Origin: an uncultured Lachnospiraceae bacterium
GTDB taxonomy: Bacteria > Bacillota > Clostridia > Lachnospirales > Lachnospiraceae
Reading direction: 5' to 3'
Length of the DNA stretch: 64,000 nt
Assembly: GCA_910578645.1 (NCBI GenBank)
Contig: CAJTQI010000001.1
Location: forward strand, 248,001-312,000
Position numbers and translations under genes: made by a program. This document shows, in pieces, positions 44,408 to 53,281 of the stretch (position 1 is its first letter; each line of letters begins with the position of its first letter). The notes below the pieces were generated by a model. The model was not told where the DNA came from. It searched no databases and saw only the letters and a list, made by a program, of their open reading frames with translations.

Positions 44408-46570
44408 CTACTTTACTGCTTTTGCAAATTTCAATGTGTCTGCTTTCAGAAAATCCGCCTCCTTATACGGCCTGAACAACAGGTACAAAAATCCGGCCAC
44501 AAGCAAAACCGCGACACCGGTCCCGACAGTAAACCCACCGCCCATAAGAAATGTCCCAAGCTGATAGATGCACATTGCCGTCACATAGGCGAGAAGGCAC
44601 TGATACCCTATGGCAAACCAGAACCACTTGATATTGTTCATTTCTCTCTTAATGGCTCCCATGGCCGCAAAGCAAGGCGCACATAATAAGTTGAATGCGA
44701 GAAAACCAAAAGCTGCAACAGGTGTCATAACCATTGCAAGGTTCCCCCATACTTCCGCGCCATCCTCCGCCACTTCTGCAAAGCCAAACAACATACCGAA
44801 AGTTGCCACGACATTTTCTTTTGCAATCAGCCCTGTCACTGCCGCAACTGCCATCTTCCATCCTTCGCCTGCCTGAGTCCATCCTAAAGGTGCAAAAATC
44901 CAGGCAATCGTGCCTCCGATTTTGGCCAAAATACTCGAATCAAGCTGCTCAGCCTCCAACATGCCAAAGTCGCCGTTTACCCAACCGAAACTCATAAAAA
45001 ACCACAACACAATTGTAGATACAAGGATAATAGTCCCTGCCTTTTTGATAAATGACCATCCTCTCTCCCACATGCTTCTCAGTACCGCACCCACAGTAGG
45101 CATGTGATATGCCGGCAGCTCCATCACAAAAGGCGCCGGATTACCTGCAAACATTTTTGTTTTCTTTAAAATAATGCCGGAACAGACGATTGCCGATATG
45201 CCAATCATCCATGCGCCCCATGCCACGGCGCCGGAGTTATCAAAGAAAGCTCCTGCAATCAACGCGATAATCGGCAGTTTTGCGCCACAGGGAATAAATG
45301 TTGTCGTCATAATGGTCATTTTCCTGTCTCTGTCATTCTCAATCGTACGAGACGCCATGATGCCTGGTACGCCACATCCCGTACCGATTAATATCGGAAT
45401 AAATGATTTGCCCGACAGGCCAAATTTGCGGAAAATACGGTCCATGATAAAGGCAATTCTTGCCATATAACCGCAAGATTCCAGGAAAGCCAAGAAGATA
45501 AATAATACAAACATTTGGGGCACAAACCCAAGCACGGCGCCCACTCCCGCCACAATGCCGTCTAAAATCAAGCTTTGTAGCCAATCTGCACAACCGATTC
45601 CTACCAACACGTTCTCCACTGCAGGCGGAATTATTTCTCCAAACAGCACATCATTTGTCCAATCAGTCAAGAACCCGCCTACCGTCGTTACAGATATATA
45701 ATATACGGCAAGCATCACCAACGCAAAAACAGGAAGTGCAAGCCATCTGTTTGTCACGATTTTATCAATTTTATCAGATGTAGTCATGACATTGCGCTTG
45801 TTTTTAACGACACAGTCTTTCACAACACAAGAAATATATACATACCTCTCATTGGTGATGATACTTTCCGTATCGTCATCAAAGGCTTCCTCCAATCTGT
45901 CAATCTCCACATGGACATCCGGGATTTCTGCCATTTGCTCTGTAATCTTACAATCTTTCTCCAACAGTTTGATGGAAAAAAACCGCTTCTGCCCTTCATC
46001 CGCATCTTTTAACAGTGCAGATACGGACGCTATGGCATCTTCCACTCGCTCGTCAAACCTATGCAAGACAGACTGGGCTTTTGTCCCCGCCAAGGCCGTT
46101 GCCTTATCGGCAGCCTCCCGGATACCTGTACCCTTTAACGCCGAAATTTCCACCACTTCGCATCCCAGGCTTTTTCTTAATTTCTCCAGGGAAATCTTAT
46201 CGCCATTCCTGTTTACAAGGTCCATCATATTGACAACCATTACCACCGGAATGCCAAGTTCCATCAATTGCGTAGACAAATACAAATTGCGCTCAATATT
46301 CGTGCCGTCCACAATATTAACGATGACGTCCGGCCTTTCATAAATCAAATAATTTCTTGCCACAACTTCTTCCAACGTATAAGGCGACAAAGAATAAATA
46401 CCTGGTAAATCTATGATGACAACATTCTTATCCCACTTCAGTCTGCCTTCTTTCTTCTCCACCGTAACACCCGGCCAATTCCCTACGAACTGGTTAGAGC
46501 CTGTAAGCGCATTAAAAAGCGTCGTCTTTCCGCAGTTCGGATTACCTGCAAGTGCGATTTTTATTGACAT
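44408..46570 (-). CDS. feoB: ferrous iron transporter FeoB
   Basis: The N-terminal G domain has G1 'GNPNCGKT', G3 'DLPGIYSLSP' and G4 'NMMD'. A helical GDI domain follows, then about eight to ten TM segments with two Gate motifs ('PILIGTGCGVPGIMASRTI' and 'FNLLCAPCFAAMGAI'), whose cysteines line the pore. GTP binding regulates Fe(II) uptake. Start chosen at the ATG at 46570, after GGAGGAGG. At 720 residues it is complete. It is the third gene of a feoA-feoA-feoB-peptide operon. Confidence 0.97.
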   Translation of the reverse strand: MSIKIALAGNPNCGKTTLFNALTGSNQFVGNWPGVTVEKKEGRLKWDKNVVIIDLPGIYSLSPYTLEEVVARNYLIYERPDVIVNIVDGTNIERNLYLSTQLMELGIPVVMVVNMMDLVNRNGDKISLEKLRKSLGCEVVEISALKGTGIREAADKATALAGTKAQSVLHRFDERVEDAIASVSALLKDADEGQKRFFSIKLLEKDCKITEQMAEIPDVHVEIDRLEEAFDDDTESIITNERYVYISCVVKDCVVKNKRNVMTTSDKIDKIVTNRWLALPVFALVMLAVYYISVTTVGGFLTDWTNDVLFGEIIPPAVENVLVGIGCADWLQSLILDGIVAGVGAVLGFVPQMFVLFIFLAFLESCGYMARIAFIMDRIFRKFGLSGKSFIPILIGTGCGVPGIMASRTIENDRDRKMTIMTTTFIPCGAKLPIIALIAGAFFDNSGAVAWGAWMIGISAIVCSGIILKKTKMFAGNPAPFVMELPAYHMPTVGAVLRSMWERGWSFIKKAGTIILVSTIVLWFFMSFGWVNGDFGMLEAEQLDSSILAKIGGTIAWIFAPLGWTQAGEGWKMAVAAVTGLIAKENVVATFGMLFGFAEVAEDGAEVWGNLAMVMTPVAAFGFLAFNLLCAPCFAAMGAIKREMNNIKWFWFAIGYQCLLAYVTAMCIYQLGTFLMGGGFTVGTGVAVLLVAGFLYLLFRPYKEADFLKADTLKFAKAVK

Positions 46571-46618
46571 GTCTTCTTCCTCCTCCACATAGTGTAACTT
46601 TCAATATCAATATATTTT

Positions 46619-46840
46619 CTATTCGACTTCTATCATCTGCGCATCTTCTTTGCGTAAAGACAGTTCATATCCACGCACGGTTACCTCTATGGGGTCCCCC
46701 AAAGGCGCCACCTTTCGGACATAGACGGACACGCCTTTTGTAATTCCCATATCCATTATCCTTCTCTTAACCGGGCCTTCCCCTGACAGCTTCCTAACCA
46801 TGACCGTTTTACCACATGGTATTTCTTTCAATGTTTTCAT
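46619..46840 (-). CDS. feoA: FeoA-domain protein (copy next to feoB)
   Basis: A 73-residue SH3-like protein with 'PCGKTVMVRKLSGEGPVKRR' and then IMDMGITKG, and a C-terminal strand 'DPIEVTVRGYELSLRKEDA', the FeoA pattern. FeoA is a cytosolic partner needed for FeoB activity. Start at 46840 behind GGAGG. The ribosome binding site is supplied by a leader repeat (46847-46908). It lies 48 bases before feoB. Confidence 0.93.
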   Translation of the reverse strand: MKTLKEIPCGKTVMVRKLSGEGPVKRRIMDMGITKGVSVYVRKVAPLGDPIEVTVRGYELSLRKEDAQMIEVE

Positions 46841-46846
46841 ACTTAC

Positions 46847-46908
46847 CTCCATTTCTGCGCTGCTTTTGTCTCAACTTTTGTTAAGACAGAGCATGTATCG
46901 AGTTTGTG
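46847..46908 (-). repeat. leader repeat copy B (upstream of feoA)
   Basis: A 62-base element starting (plus strand) CTCCATTTCTGCGC and ending GAGTTTGTG. It is identical in length to copy C and matches it at about 53 of 62 positions by eye. A central hairpin is formed by GTCTTAAC/GTTGAGAC (minus strand). Confidence 0.75.
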
Positions 46909-46934
46909 ATTAGATATACGCAAACTTCCGTCCT

Positions 46935-47144
46935 TCACACCATAATCCGGCTCGCCATATCCCTGCCAATGGCAACCCTGGAATCCTTGATATCTACAAT
47001 CAGATTGCCCGCCGCCGCAGAAATTACCGTTACGCCGGCTCCCGCCACAAATCCAAGATTTTCGAGAAACTGTCTGGTATTTCCTTTTCCTCCCACTTTT
47101 TTAATGGAATAGGACTCTCCTTCTTTTACAAACGTCAATGGCAT
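46935..47144 (-). CDS. feoA: second FeoA-domain protein
   Basis: The 69-residue protein has the FeoA pattern 'VGGKGNTRQFLENLGFVAGA' and 'NLIVDIKDSRVAIGRDMASR'. It differs clearly from the other copy, so the two may form a heteromer on FeoB. It starts at the ATG at 47144 (an in-frame GTG is directly upstream), behind GGAGAGG. It is the first gene of the feo operon, downstream of the iron-type operators. Confidence 0.9.
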   Translation of the reverse strand: MPLTFVKEGESYSIKKVGGKGNTRQFLENLGFVAGAGVTVISAAAGNLIVDIKDSRVAIGRDMASRIMV

Positions 47145-47181
47145 CACTTTCCTCTCCTTCCTCCTATATTTTCATGTTTTT

Positions 47182-47243
47182 CTCCATTTCTGCGCTACTT
47201 TTGTCTCAACTATTTTTGAGACGGCGCATGAACCAAGTTTGTG
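47182..47243 (-). repeat. leader repeat copy C (upstream of first feo gene)
   Basis: A 62-base element nearly matching copy B, with hairpin GTCTCAA/TTGAGAC. On the minus strand it ends in GGAG followed by ATG-AAA-ATA-TAG, so its ribosome binding site now serves only a tiny frame. The real feoA signal lies 30 bases further on. Another 9-bp hairpin (ATTGAAAAT/ATTTTCAAT, 47273-47294) lies upstream of it. Confidence 0.7.
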
Positions 47244-47325
47244 GCAAGCAACGCGCAGACACAAATCTCGCGATTGAAAATTCTAATTTTCAATCTTTTC
47301 TCTATTCGAAATGCTTTATGCCAAT

Positions 47326-47386
47326 GGTTAGCTTTCACTAACCTTTCTTTAAATAAAAAGTTAGCACAAACTAACTAATGTGTCAA
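47326..47386 (-). promoter_or_regulatory. feo promoter with two DtxR-like operators
   Basis: There are two perfect palindromes, GGTTAG-N6-CTAACC (47326-47343) and AGTTAG-N6-CTAACT (47359-47376), spaced 33 bases centre to centre. On the minus strand TTGACA (47381-47386) and, 17 bases on, TAACTT (47358-47363) form a promoter with one palindrome over the spacer and -10. The half-site TTAG/CTAA fits DtxR/MntR/SirR-type iron or manganese regulators rather than a Fur box. Confidence 0.7.
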
Positions 47387-47421
47387 CAACTTTTTCTTAA
47401 AATAAAACCTATCCGATTTTA

Positions 47422-47715
47422 TTATAAATATTGCTTCAGGTTATTCAGCACTACCTGATATCCATTGGCATACATATGGATTCCCTCCACTGTAAATTCT
47501 TTTTTTAACTTTCCGCTTTCATCCATCAGGCCATCGTTTACATTGATAAAAAAGCAACCTGTCTTCTTCGCCAACTTCTCTACAGCCTCGTTGGCAAGCA
47601 TTATATTCTCGTTTGTCCTTGTGGCAAATAACCCGCTGTCCTTATCCAGGGCTTCGTCCGTTTCATCTGTTCCATAAAAAAATCCATAATATGCTCCATT
47701 TTTAAATAATACATA
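47422..47715 (-). pseudogene. SGNH/GDSL hydrolase C-terminal remnant
   Basis: The minus-strand frame ending TAA at 47422 reads ...NENIMLANEAVEKLAKK, then CFFINVNDGLMDESGKLKKE, then 'VEGIHMYANGYQVVLNNL'. This is the end of an SGNH hydrolase including the block around the catalytic His (GIH). Upstream the frame has no usable start and runs directly into the pgi terminator, so the N-terminal catalytic Ser part is missing. It is probably a deletion remnant. Confidence 0.7.
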
Positions 47716-47748
47716 AAAAGGCGCATACCCCTAAACCAGATATGCGCC
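47715..47748 (-). terminator. intrinsic terminator of pgi
   Basis: GGCGCATA and TATGCGCC (8 bp) with a 13-base loop, followed on the minus strand by TTTTTAT, 53 bases after the pgi stop. Confidence 0.85.
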
Positions 47749-47800
47749 CTACATAACTCTTTAACAAACTGCAAATTGATTTAATTTTATGACTTTAGCC

Positions 47801-49147
47801 TTACAGCCTCTTAAGCAGTTCCTCTCTCTGCGCCTCATATCCTGGCTTGCCAAGAAGAGCAAACATATTCTTCTTATAGCTCTCCACGCCCGGCTGGTTA
47901 AACGGATTCACACCAAGAAGATATCCGCTGATACCGCAGGCAAACTCAAAGAAATAGAACAACTGGCCCAGATAGAACTCATTCACTTCCGGCACAGTCA
48001 CCATGAGATTCGGCACCTGTCCGTCTGTATGTGCCAAGATGGTTCCGTTCATAGCGCTCTTATTGACAAAATCTACATTCTTGCCTGCCAGATAGTTTAA
48101 ACCATCCAAATCTACCGGTTCTTCCCCGATGATGATTTCTTCCCTGCTTGCTTCAATGTTGATAACGGTCTCAAACATGTTCCTGGAGCCGTCCTGGATG
48201 AACTGTCCCATGGAATGTAAGTCTGTGGTAAGGTCAACGCTTGCAGGGAAAATCCCCTTCTGGTCTTTACCCTCGGACTCGCCGTAGAGCTGTTTCCACC
48301 ATTCAGACACATAATGCACACTGGGCTCATAGTTTGCAAGAATCTCGATTTCTTTACCTTTTCTCAGCAAGATATTGCGGATTGCAGCATACTTTAACGC
48401 ATCATTGTCTTCAAAAGAAGCTTCCAGAGCCATCTTTCTGCCCTCTGCCGCACCTTCCATCAATTTATCAATATCGGCACCGGATACGGCAATGGGCAAA
48501 AGACCTACCGCCGTCAATACGGAGAACCTTCCTCCTACATCATCCGGAACGACAAAGCTCTCGTAACCTTCCTCTGTGGCAAGATTCTTCAAAGAACCTC
48601 TCGCCTTATCTGTGGTCGCGTAGATTCTCTTCGCCGCGCCTTCCTTACCGTATTTCTTCTCTGCCATCTCCTTGAATACACGGAATGCAATGGCAGGTTC
48701 TGTGGTCGTACCAGACTTGGAAATCATATTAATGGAGAAATCTCTGTCCCCAATCACATCAATCAGATGTTTCAGGTAAGTGGAACTTATGGAATTGCCT
48801 GCAAAATAAATCTCAGGCGTTTTCCTAATAGACTTATCAACTACATTATAGAAACTATGACGTAAAAACTCAATTGCAGCTCTCGCCCCCAGATAGGAAC
48901 CGCCGATACCGATTACCACCAATACTTCGGAATCATTCTGAATCTTAGCTGCCGCCTGTTTAATCCGGGCGAACTCTTCTTTATCATAAGCAACCGGCAG
49001 GTCAATCCACCCCAGGAAATCATTGCCCGCACCTGTCTTGCCCACAAGTACTTCCTTCGCATCAAGTGCCAGTTTCTTCATGGACTCTACTTCATTGTCG
49101 CCGATAAAAGGTGCCGCCTTTGAATAATCAAATGTAACTTTACTCAT
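47801..49147 (-). CDS. pgi: glucose-6-phosphate isomerase
   Basis: Pgi interconverts glucose-6-phosphate and fructose-6-phosphate. It shows the sugar-phosphate loops 'GIGGSYLGARAAIEFL', 'MISKSGTTTEPAIAFR', the PGI signature region 'DDVGGRFSVLTAVGLLPIA' and the C-terminal 'NPFNQPGVESYKKNMFALLG'. It is 448 residues, the Firmicute-type length. Start chosen at the ATG at 49147 behind GGAGG. It is monocistronic with its own terminator. Confidence 0.97.
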   Translation of the reverse strand: MSKVTFDYSKAAPFIGDNEVESMKKLALDAKEVLVGKTGAGNDFLGWIDLPVAYDKEEFARIKQAAAKIQNDSEVLVVIGIGGSYLGARAAIEFLRHSFYNVVDKSIRKTPEIYFAGNSISSTYLKHLIDVIGDRDFSINMISKSGTTTEPAIAFRVFKEMAEKKYGKEGAAKRIYATTDKARGSLKNLATEEGYESFVVPDDVGGRFSVLTAVGLLPIAVSGADIDKLMEGAAEGRKMALEASFEDNDALKYAAIRNILLRKGKEIEILANYEPSVHYVSEWWKQLYGESEGKDQKGIFPASVDLTTDLHSMGQFIQDGSRNMFETVINIEASREEIIIGEEPVDLDGLNYLAGKNVDFVNKSAMNGTILAHTDGQVPNLMVTVPEVNEFYLGQLFYFFEFACGISGYLLGVNPFNQPGVESYKKNMFALLGKPGYEAQREELLKRL

Positions 49148-49358
49148 TTTGTCCTCCATTCCGAAGCGTTTCTATTGTAGTATGCAGTTACACTGCGCTC
49201 ACCAAGAAACCATATCTTGTCCCCATGGCCAGAGAAATTTATAACGCTTCTACATAAATAAGTGTAGCATCACGCCTACTGTTTTTCAAGATTTTTCCAT
49301 TTTATTACTGATTCGGGAGCGCTTACACAACGAAGCCACTCAAATCATAAATTTCTAT

Positions 49359-50435
49359 CTAGTATTTCCCGTCTGCAGCGTCTTCAATCAGTCCGATAAT
49401 CGTCCCGATTGCATCCCTCTGGTTGCTTTTTTTCATTGCATCAATATAAGTAAACCTGTTGAAATATAATTCTTGTATCTTTTCCAACAATAATTTGTTG
49501 GTCAGGTCATCCTCATCAATCAGTATACTAAATCCCTGGGATTCAAAAGACTGTGCATTCAGAATCTGGTCACCCCGGCTGCTGCTTGACGGCAGAGGAA
49601 TCAAAATATTAGGCTTCTTCAGTGAAAGAAGCTCACTGATTGCATTTGCCCCGGCCCTGGAAATGACAATATCCGCCATGGCAAAAATGTCTTTCATCTC
49701 AGACTTGATATACTCAAACTGCTTATAACCGGAAGTCGTAAGAAGCAGATTATCCATCTTCTCTTTGCCGCAAAGATGCACAACCTGGAAATCCTTGAGA
49801 AGCTCCGGAAGTATATCCCTCACAGCCTGGTTAATTGCCGCAGAACCCAAACTGCCGCCCACTACCATAATGACAGGCTTGGATGCATCGAAACCGCACA
49901 GCTTATATCCTGCTTCTTTATTGCCCATGACCAGCTCTTTTCTGATTGGAGAACCCGTCAGCACGGCTTTACTGGCCGGGAGCATACGAAATGTCTCAGG
50001 GAAATTGCAGCACACTTTCTTGGCTACCGGAATACACAGCTTATTGGCAAGCCCGGGCGTCATATCAGACTCGTGTATGATACACGGAATGCCAAGCGAA
50101 TAAGCGGCACGCACGACAGGAACGCTGACAAACCCGCCTTTGGAGAATACAACGTCCGGCCTAATCTGTTTAAGGTATTTTCTGGCTTCACCCATACCCT
50201 TTAGCACACGAAACGGGTCAGAAAAGTTCTTAGGGTCAAAATATCTCCTGAATTTGCCGGTGGCAATTCCGAAATATGGGATATCAAAATCTTCCATCAG
50301 CTTTTTCTCAATGCCGTCATAGGAACCCATATAAGCTATCTCATATTCCAACTCCCTAAGCCTGGGGATTAAAGCCATATTAGGGGTTACATGCCCGGCA
50401 GTACCGCCGCCGGTAAGTACAATCTTCTTACTCAT
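49359..50435 (-). CDS. murG: undecaprenyl-PP-MurNAc-pentapeptide GlcNAc transferase
   Basis: MurG adds GlcNAc to lipid I on the inner membrane face, giving lipid II for peptidoglycan. Signatures are the G loop 'LTGGGTAGHVTPNMA', 'IHESDMTPGLANKL', 'VVGGSLGSAAINQ' and the UDP-GlcNAc site 'SRAGANAISELLSLKKPNIL'. Length (358) is standard. It lies outside the usual dcw cluster here, behind a small TSCPD gene with only 15 bases between. Confidence 0.95.
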   Translation of the reverse strand: MSKKIVLTGGGTAGHVTPNMALIPRLRELEYEIAYMGSYDGIEKKLMEDFDIPYFGIATGKFRRYFDPKNFSDPFRVLKGMGEARKYLKQIRPDVVFSKGGFVSVPVVRAAYSLGIPCIIHESDMTPGLANKLCIPVAKKVCCNFPETFRMLPASKAVLTGSPIRKELVMGNKEAGYKLCGFDASKPVIMVVGGSLGSAAINQAVRDILPELLKDFQVVHLCGKEKMDNLLLTTSGYKQFEYIKSEMKDIFAMADIVISRAGANAISELLSLKKPNILIPLPSSSSRGDQILNAQSFESQGFSILIDEDDLTNKLLLEKIQELYFNRFTYIDAMKKSNQRDAIGTIIGLIEDAADGKY

Positions 50436-50450
50436 TATGGAAGAAACCTC

Positions 50451-50693
50451 CTAATTGTCTAAGATTTCCTGCAAAGCGCACGCTAGCTGGTCGGGGCAGG
50501 AAGTATTTTTGAACCCGCATTTGATACCGCGCAGCCTTTCCACTGCCTCTTCAATCTTCATCCCGGCTACCAGCCTGGATATTCCCTGTAAGTTGCCGTT
50601 ACACCCTCCGGTAAACTCAACAGACTTAATTACACCGTCCTCTACTTCCAAATCAATCGCTTTGGAACATACCCCTTGTGGATGATAAACCAT
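50451..50693 (-). CDS. TIGR03905-type TSCPD-domain protein
   Basis: The 80-residue protein contains 'VEFTGGCNGNLQGISRLVAG' and 'CGFKNTSCPDQLACALQ', the TSCPD motif also present at the end of some vitamin-B12-dependent ribonucleotide reductases. Conserved cysteines (in GVCSKA, GGCNGN, IKCGF and TSCPD) suggest metal binding. The biochemical role is unknown. It precedes murG on the same transcript, with GGGAGG before the ATG. Confidence 0.88.
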   Translation of the reverse strand: MVYHPQGVCSKAIDLEVEDGVIKSVEFTGGCNGNLQGISRLVAGMKIEEAVERLRGIKCGFKNTSCPDQLACALQEILDN

Positions 50694-50949
50694 TTGTATT
50701 CCCTCCCATTTATATTATTATATTCTCTCCAGATAAATCTGTTTTACACAATATGATTTAGTATAACATATTTTGCTATTTGTTTCCAGTATAGATACTT
50801 TGTAACCACTTCTCCCGGACTGTCACCTATTGATTTTCACTCTATAACCATGGGTTTCTTTGTTCACTGGGAGTAATCCTCTTTTCATAAAAATTACTAA
50901 TTTTTCAACCTAGCCACCGCGGAATTTGACGATGCCTTACAGCTTTTAT

Positions 50950-51046
50950 ACCGCAAAATTTCAAAATATAATAAATATTAGGAAACAGCCCAGGCTAAAT
51001 TTGCCCGGATATTGGCGAAAACATACGTACCGAACGGACTGCAGCT
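50950..51046 (+). other. possible structured leader of the following membrane-protein gene
   Basis: In the 389-base gap before the ATG at 51083, the block from about 50950 to 51046 is less AT-rich. It contains AGCC-CA-GGCTAAA, then TTTGCC...GGCGAAA, then TACCGAACGG. These pieces recall parts of cyclic-di-GMP riboswitches (GCC-GGCCTAAA and TTACCGATGG), but the GGGCAAACC and full ACGCAAAGCC blocks are not present. The rest of the gap (50694-50950) is AT-rich with no clear feature beyond the TSCPD promoter region. Confidence 0.25.
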
Positions 51047-51082
51047 TATATTTTTATCATATTGTGGGAGGAATTGTGGATT

Positions 51083-51751
51083 ATGCTTGCATTGTTTTTT
51101 CAACATAAGAATTTCATGATTGGGATTCTGGGATTGCTTTTCAGTAGTATCATATGCCAGATTGTTCTCGGAGTGATATACCACCGGCTTATCTGGGAGA
51201 CAGAACACATGTCCACCACTACCAACAAATCTTTACAACAATTAAAGCTAAAATTTTCAGGATGCCGTCAGATTAATGAAAAAATATCCAATGTCCCTGT
51301 TTTTGTGGACAAGTTTATCAGCCGAATTAGAATCGGTTGTTTTCCTCTATCCATGATAAAACATCTCTCCGGACAGCTTATGCTTCTCTCAGTCCTGGTT
51401 GCGGGAATAGGCGCTTGTCTTGGCATTATCCATGATGAAGGCTTTTTTAGCATCGCGCCTTTTTACCTCGTCAGCTTTCTCGGGCTGTATGGCTATTTCG
51501 CGGTTTCTTCTCTGGTTGATATTTCCGGAAAAGTGAATATTTTACGCATCAATCTGGTGGATTATCTGGAAAACCATCTGGCAAACAGACTTGAACAGAC
51601 TGAGTTGGACATGCAGTTGGTAAAACCGGAACAGAAAGATAAAAAAACAGCCCAAACACCCGCAAAAAACACAGATAACGACAATCTCCCTGCCTTTTCC
51701 AGTGACGAGATGGAAGAATTAGAACTGTTACTACAGGAGTTTTTATTATAA
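51083..51751 (+). CDS. membrane protein of unknown function
   Basis: The protein of about 222 residues has three likely TM helices: FMIGILGLLFSSIICQIV near the N-terminus, then LMLLSVLVAGIGACLGII and FYLVSFLGLYGYFAV. It ends in a charged cytoplasmic tail of Lys/Gln and acidic residues (MEELELLLQEFLL). The order (TM, soluble part, two TM, tail) resembles MotA/TolQ-like proteins only loosely, and I would not assign it. GGGAGG lies 12 bases before the ATG at 51083. It is a single plus-strand gene. Confidence 0.7.
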   Translation: MLALFFQHKNFMIGILGLLFSSIICQIVLGVIYHRLIWETEHMSTTTNKSLQQLKLKFSGCRQINEKISNVPVFVDKFISRIRIGCFPLSMIKHLSGQLMLLSVLVAGIGACLGIIHDEGFFSIAPFYLVSFLGLYGYFAVSSLVDISGKVNILRINLVDYLENHLANRLEQTELDMQLVKPEQKDKKTAQTPAKNTDNDNLPAFSSDEMEELELLLQEFLL

Positions 51752-51815
51752 TCTTTAATATTTATATATCCTACAGACATATGTATTCCCGCAGTTTCTT
51801 TGTTCCCTGAGGGTA

Positions 51816-51849
51816 TTTAAGGAGGAAAGCAAAAGCTCTCCTCCTTAAA
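51816..51849. terminator. hairpin between convergent genes
   Basis: TTTAAGGAGGA and TCCTCCTTAAA form an 11-bp stem extended by AGC/GCT. It overlaps the GH43 stop codon and lies 65 bases after the plus-strand membrane-protein gene. T runs are short on both strands. Confidence 0.55.
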
Positions 51850-53248
51850 TTAGTTCAAAAGATAAAAGACTGGCGTTTCCTTTCCCACGGTAAGTCAAAT
51901 AAATCGCCTGTTCACCGTCAGGAATATGGACCGGCGCAGCATACTCTTCCCAAACATTAGAATATTCCACTTTAATTTCCGCCAAAACTTCTCCATCCCA
52001 GGATGTCCTCACTTCAAAGATACCGTCCGCATACCCCCTTGTACGGATTTTAATCTCCCGCACTCCTTCACAGGCAAAATATTTAAATCCGGCCGTTGCA
52101 CAATCTTGCATATTGGCGATATATCCCGGTTCCTTATCTCCATCCCTGCCATCCTGCATAATTTTGGGGAACCTGTCCCCGCCTACATACACAGAAGGTG
52201 TATCCGTAAAAAGATGACAGGCGATATAGGCAGGATATTCCCCTTTACCAACCAGTGCCTGCCCGTTTAATCCGCAAGAAGTAATTTCCGCCTGCCTTAT
52301 CTTTCCATCCGCAAGAAGTTCCACTTTTTCTGCACATGCCTGTCTGCTGTACCATGTGCCATTCGTATGTCTGTGATAAAAAATGTACCATTGCCCATTT
52401 ATTTGTACAATACTTCCATGGTTATTCGCCCCGTAAGCCATGGGAAGCATGGACGGTTTATAGGTATCAATATTCAAATCACAATTACTCACCAACACAC
52501 CCCTGTAGGTAAATCCCTGTGTCGGCTTGCTGCTCGTGGCATAACATAATTCGTGCATCAAAATAGAAGAATAAATCAGATAATAGGTATTCCCTATCTT
52601 CCTGATAGAAGGCGCCTCAAAAAATTCATGTCCTTCAAAGCCGCTTCCCTTACTGTATTCACATCCCGGAGCCACAAACACCGGCTCCTCTATAACCGTC
52701 AACATATCGGCTCCCAATACGGTGGCCATCGCCCCTGTCCTTGATTTGTCCCCTCTGCTGCAAAATCCGGTATACAAGTATGTTCTGTCACCTTCCGTCA
52801 ATACGCCAGGGTCAAACTGGGGCTCGTCGCCTTCCCTCTCTCCTAACCTCGTACCGTCCTCATAGTGGACATAGCCATAAAACTCATAGCGTCCGGCAGG
52901 CGTACTACACACCGCAACGGAAACAATGGACAGGTGGTCAAGTACGTAATAAAGGTAATACCTTCCGTCAGCTCCTACCGTCACATCTGGCGCATACAGG
53001 CACATCTTGCCGTCTCTATTAAGCGGGTCCTCATTCCGTGGATAAATTACACCTTCATAGCGCCAGTCGGACAGATTATCCACCGGCGCTGACCAGCACA
53101 CATAATCCCCCATGCAAAAAACATATCCATTATAAAAATCATGGGAACCATAAATATAAACCCTGCCGTCAAACACATACGGTTCCGCGTCGGGAATATA
53201 TTCCCAAGACGGCAGATAAGGATTAAACGCCTGTTTTATCATCTTCAC
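51845..53248 (-). CDS. GH43 glycoside hydrolase (beta-xylosidase/arabinofuranosidase-like)
   Basis: A five-blade propeller of about 320 residues is followed by a C-terminal beta-sandwich (about 340-467) of carbohydrate-binding type. The three acids of GH43 are in place: D20 in 'IPDAEPYVF', D88 in 'LYAPDVTV' and E211 in 'FFEAPSIRK'. There is no signal peptide, so it probably acts on imported oligosaccharides. The start is GTG at 53248 with GGGGG ahead (an ATG two codons later is possible). It lies 33 bases after the GH3 gene in the same operon. Arabinoxylan-type substrates are the likeliest reading. Confidence 0.92.
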   Translation of the reverse strand: MKMIKQAFNPYLPSWEYIPDAEPYVFDGRVYIYGSHDFYNGYVFCMGDYVCWSAPVDNLSDWRYEGVIYPRNEDPLNRDGKMCLYAPDVTVGADGRYYLYYVLDHLSIVSVAVCSTPAGRYEFYGYVHYEDGTRLGEREGDEPQFDPGVLTEGDRTYLYTGFCSRGDKSRTGAMATVLGADMLTVIEEPVFVAPGCEYSKGSGFEGHEFFEAPSIRKIGNTYYLIYSSILMHELCYATSSKPTQGFTYRGVLVSNCDLNIDTYKPSMLPMAYGANNHGSIVQINGQWYIFYHRHTNGTWYSRQACAEKVELLADGKIRQAEITSCGLNGQALVGKGEYPAYIACHLFTDTPSVYVGGDRFPKIMQDGRDGDKEPGYIANMQDCATAGFKYFACEGVREIKIRTRGYADGIFEVRTSWDGEVLAEIKVEYSNVWEEYAAPVHIPDGEQAIYLTYRGKGNASLLSFELI

Positions 53249-53281
53249 TCTTTGTCCCCCACAGTGTCTTACCTACATATT

